Below are positions 44,126-46,648 of a DNA stretch of 46,648 bases, piece by piece; within the stretch, counting starts at the first letter, position 1, and every line of letters starts with the position of its first letter. The stretch comes from Deltaproteobacteria bacterium. Lineage in GTDB: Bacteria; Desulfobacterota; JADFVX01. Where the stretch lies: contig JAOUBX010000031.1 of assembly GCA_029860075.1 (NCBI GenBank), forward strand, positions 1-46,648, read 5' to 3'. The notes beneath the pieces were generated by a model, which saw only the letters and a list, made by a program, of their open reading frames with translations, did no database searches and was not told the origin of the DNA. The position numbers and the translations under genes are program-made.

Positions 44126-46086
44126 TGATTTAGTTTACTTTTGATGTATAAACGAGCATTTAAGCTTAACGGTATTTTATCCGCTTCCAAAGCTGAAACA
44201 ATTTCAGAGTATGCTTTTTCTTTTTCAATTAAATTATCTATTATTTTTTTGTATTGCTTTTCAATATTTTTATTTCCAAATACTTCCTCAGTAAGTACTG
44301 TTAAGTTTTCACCAAACGACTCAAGGCCAATTTTTCTTATTGATGATATATTTTCGTGCCTTTCAATAATATAAACATTATTTGAAAAAAGTTCTTGGAT
44401 TAGTAGCGGAGAATGCGTTGTTATAATGCAGTATGATTGAAATTGTTGAACTAAATCACATATTGTGTTCATTAATTGTGATATAGCATTGGGATGTAAG
44501 TGTGTTTCCGGTTCGTCAAAAAGGAGTAGAGAGTCCAACCGTATGTTTGATATTATTTCGGTGATTATGTATAGAATAATACTCTGACCAGAACTTAGTT
44601 TATCTTTAATTTTATTAAAACCATCTATACTGACAGCGTAGCCATTAATTGTCTTATCATCATCTTTTTCAACAATAAACGTGTTTATAATTTCTTCATC
44701 AATGAAATTTAAAAGAATTTTTCTCCATTTATATATTCTCTGGAGCTTTTCGATTCTTTTCCAATTGTTATGGAAACGAAGAACTTGTTGTCTTTGTGAA
44801 AGTAATTCTTTTTTTTCACTTTTCTCATTGAGCAAACCACAGTAAATATAATTGAAATACGATGTTTTTTTTGGTAATTCAAAATTGTCAAAAAGGCTAT
44901 AAGAAACAGCAATTACTTTGCTAAAAAGTGGTGCTCTTGGACTGAAATGCTCATCCTTTTTTTGAGAAATTTTTATTGGTAACGATGTTATCAGCTGAGT
45001 TTTGCCAGTTCCATTTTTGCCAATAATAGCGTATATCCTACTAGGCAACTCTTTATTACTATTAAAATCAAAAAGCACATCGATTGGATCACTGGCATAC
45101 TTTGGTTGAAAACTAAATTTGAAGCTAAACAGGTTCGTTAAATCAAATCCATAAACTTTATGTTTTGCAACCCTCAATAACTGTTCTGCCTCATCAAACC
45201 TAATAAGTGATTCATTAAAAATTTCGTTTTTCTCATATCTATCATGAATTTCAGGGAAAAAAGCAGAATCTTTCAGTGCATACAAAACACTTTCAAAATT
45301 TCTACCAGTAACCTCTTTAAGGTTGCTATAAAAGCTGTATTTTTGCCCCAATGAGCAAAAGTTATTTTCGAGGATGGTAAACTTACTAGGTATGCTTGTT
45401 ACAGTATGCTGACTAGTACCATCAGTTATCTTTGTCTCTCCTATATATTTTTCGGAGTCATCAGCACCATAGTAGAAAAGTGAGAATTCTGTTTTATAAG
45501 TAAAATCATTCCAACCCTCATTATATACTAAAATGAACGCTGGCTTAGAACTAGGCGGGGCATGAGATGAAAAATTTTTAGTATGACCAAGTGATTTTTT
45601 TATTACATGAAATTCAATTTTATTTGGCGGTAAATCAAAAGGTAAATTGTTGTTTTGCTTGACTTGTAGCTGGTATATGGGAAGGTTATCATCGCTATAT
45701 CCGGAAATAGCTAATACAAAATCTTCTTTTTCTATGTAAGAATTAATGAGTAATACAAATTTTAATATTTCATCTTCATCATCTCTGTGTTTAGGATTAA
45801 CTATGTTTTCAACAAATTTGACAAATATTTCATCGTCTTCAAATAATTTTAGTCGGTCTATAAATAGATATTCCAACTCCCAATCGTAATTGTTGATTGT
45901 ATGCTGGACAATGTCGCCATACGCATCATCAAATCTAGAATCTTCAGAGGGCATAGCTCTTAAATCCCAGATATCCATTAGAAACTCCAGAATCTCTTCA
46001 CTATCCGCATCCCTTCCAAAAGGATGCTGTTCCTTAATAATGGCATTAAATAATTCCGATTTGATTTTTCTAGAAATAATTATCAT
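44122..46086 (-). CDS. ABC-type ATPase with AbiJ-like N-terminal domain (PtuA-like)
   Basis: 654 residues from the ATG at 46086, with AAGAGA upstream; a TTG at 46131 is possible but lacks such a site. Residues 1-140 look like the AbiJ-NTD3 domain of abortive infection proteins (LEFLMDIWDLRAMPSEDSRF, then GDIVQHTINNYDWE). A beta-rich middle region follows (about 150-260, LVYNEGWNDFTYKTEFSLFYY). The ATPase part has Walker A GKNGTGKT at 356-363, the signature-like KLSSGQS at about 496-502, Walker B LLLFDEPETHLHP at about 520-532 and the switch His in THSP at 557-560. This is an overcoming-lysogenisation/PtuA-type ATPase. Together with the coupled HNH nuclease it is a likely anti-phage system. 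Confidence 0.85.
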   Translation of the reverse strand: MIIISRKIKSELFNAIIKEQHPFGRDADSEEILEFLMDIWDLRAMPSEDSRFDDAYGDIVQHTINNYDWELEYLFIDRLKLFEDDEIFVKFVENIVNPKHRDDEDEILKFVLLINSYIEKEDFVLAISGYSDDNLPIYQLQVKQNNNLPFDLPPNKIEFHVIKKSLGHTKNFSSHAPPSSKPAFILVYNEGWNDFTYKTEFSLFYYGADDSEKYIGETKITDGTSQHTVTSIPSKFTILENNFCSLGQKYSFYSNLKEVTGRNFESVLYALKDSAFFPEIHDRYEKNEIFNESLIRFDEAEQLLRVAKHKVYGFDLTNLFSFKFSFQPKYASDPIDVLFDFNSNKELPSRIYAIIGKNGTGKTQLITSLPIKISQKKDEHFSPRAPLFSKVIAVSYSLFDNFELPKKTSYFNYIYCGLLNEKSEKKELLSQRQQVLRFHNNWKRIEKLQRIYKWRKILLNFIDEEIINTFIVEKDDDKTINGYAVSIDGFNKIKDKLSSGQSIILYIITEIISNIRLDSLLLFDEPETHLHPNAISQLMNTICDLVQQFQSYCIITTHSPLLIQELFSNNVYIIERHENISSIRKIGLESFGENLTVLTEEVFGNKNIEKQYKKIIDNLIEKEKAYSEIVSALEADKIPLSLNARLYIKSKLNQ

Positions 46087-46149
46087 GTTATCTCTTGATT
46101 GATTGATATGCAAGGTTACCACTTTAATCAATGATTGGCATGCTTTTCA

Positions 46150-46168
46150 TATGTTATTCAATAACATA
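46150..46168. promoter_or_regulatory. Palindrome upstream of the ATPase/HNH operon
   Basis: Nine-base perfect arms TATGTTATT and AATAACATA around one base, 63 bases before the ATPase start. It is a possible operator site of a dimeric repressor. No regulator of the operon is adjacent, so the factor is unknown. Confidence 0.45.
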
Positions 46169-46206
46169 CGCTTGCTGTAGCAATAAAGCATATGTAGAAA
46201 AATAAT

Positions 46207-46229
46207 GCAACTTTCTAGTTAAAAGTTGC
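46207..46229 (-). terminator. Hairpin between gene tail and ATPase operon
   Basis: Arms GCAACTTT (46207-46214) and AAAGTTGC (46222-46229) with a seven-base loop. On the minus strand it is followed by ATTATTTTT, which could terminate transcripts coming from the gene tail at 46276-46551. Confidence 0.5.
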
Positions 46230-46275
46230 TATTACTTGAAGAAGGTTAGTCTTGAGCAATTCAGGAAGGAAACGA

Positions 46276-46551
46276 TTACGGGTTGGAAGGTGGCAAGTAT
46301 TCTGCTACCACATCGGTAGTGTATGTTAAGAGCTTTATAGCAGTATCATATAGTAGGATTATTTTCTTCATTTCAATTGTTTCTTGTTTTTCGAATGATG
46401 GTGTTGTCCCATTTTGTTCAAATGGATATCGAAATCCAAAAGAACCTTTATCAAGTCGATGGAAAATATTTTTTAATTTTTTGAGTGATCTATTCTGATA
46501 ATTAATAATAGGGACACATCCGAATGGCACTAAGTTAAGGGTGTTTATCAT
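46276..46551 (-). pseudogene. C-terminal remnant of a small helical protein
   Basis: A frame of 91 codons with a TAG directly upstream of its ATG (46551) and no ribosome-binding site. Its second half has a protein-like, conserved-looking pattern (HRLDKGSFGFRYPFEQNG, then MKKIILLYDTAIKLLTY) reminiscent of the C-terminal ends of hypothetical or HEPN-like helical proteins seen in defence islands. The first 20 residues look unrelated. I read it as the 3' end of a gene broken before the window edge; a small intact gene is the alternative. Confidence 0.4.
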
Positions 46552-46599
46552 GCGCTATTAATAGCTTGTCCCTGACTGTTAACCAATTAAACATGTGTC

Positions 46600-46624
46600 A
46601 TACCCGAAGGCTCTTATCGGGTAT
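46600..46624. other. Perfect hairpin near the window edge
   Basis: Arms ATACCCGA (46600-46607) and TCGGGTAT (46617-46624) around a nine-base loop, in otherwise non-coding DNA. It may be a terminator of a gene beyond the window or part of a repeat; no T run follows. Confidence 0.45.
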
Positions 46625-46648
46625 CTATAACAATTAAAAACCGGATTC

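Noticed and set aside
1..46648. CRISPR arrays, tRNA or rRNA genes, complete insertion sequences
   Set aside because: No regularly spaced repeats, no cloverleaf with CCA-type end, no rRNA-like sequence and no transposase frame were seen on either strand.

Overview
The window looks like a chromosomal segment of an anaerobic or facultative Gram-negative bacterium, most likely from the Deltaproteobacteria/Desulfobacterota. Supporting signs are oxygen-independent heme synthesis (hemN), membrane-anchored or exported c-type cytochromes, outer-membrane lipoproteins, PilZ and HD-GYP c-di-GMP proteins, and a UGA-decoded selenoprotein of the GrdB/PrdB type. The assignment is an inference from gene content; there is no rRNA or tRNA gene in the window to anchor it.

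Layout: 0.3-7.9 kb holds mainly minus-strand envelope and stress-type genes (SnoaL-like protein, M48 protease plus AIM24-like protein, small lipoprotein, DUF2157/GDYXXLXY membrane pair, metallophosphoesterase) and one plus-strand secreted coiled-coil protein. 8.5-10.5 kb is a trypsin-like protease lipoprotein. 10.5-14.8 kb is a minus-strand set: a complete ketosynthase coupled to a ketosynthase homologue that has lost all three catalytic residues, then a FetB-type permease, a DUF2284 protein, and upstream of them a single-domain response regulator. 15.1-17.6 kb is hemE-hemN. 17.8-22.0 kb is a very large membrane glycosyltransferase with two PilZ domains, overlapping a beta-barrel protein gene. 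22.3-23.1 kb is a selenoprotein gene whose reading frame is interrupted by an in-frame UGA followed by a hairpin. 23.3-26.5 kb is a HEAT-repeat protein plus an HD-GYP protein. 26.6-31.2 kb is ribD-ribE-ribBA-ribH-nusB plus a stand-alone M17 N-terminal domain. 31.2-33.4 kb is an MBL hydrolase, cobO, crcB and DUF190. 33.6-41.5 kb is a redox and sensing block: two multiheme cytochromes, a TlpA-like thioredoxin, a small membrane protein, a PAS histidine kinase, glutathione synthetase and NnrS.

From about 41.5 kb the character changes. There is a long direct repeat whose hairpin spacer is inverted between copies, then a divergent small protein/XRE regulator pair, then a distinctly AT-rich two-gene cassette: an HNH nuclease and an ABC-type ATPase with an AbiJ-like N-terminal domain. 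This resembles a Septu (PtuAB)-type anti-phage system with an added sensor or effector domain. A broken gene tail and several hairpins follow, as expected of an accessory island.

The best candidates for something new are (i) the AbiJ-like ATPase/HNH pair, (ii) the double-glycosyltransferase/double-PilZ synthase with its barrel partner, (iii) the ketosynthase/pseudo-ketosynthase pair without an obvious carrier protein, and (iv) the selenoprotein, which ordinary gene calling would truncate.
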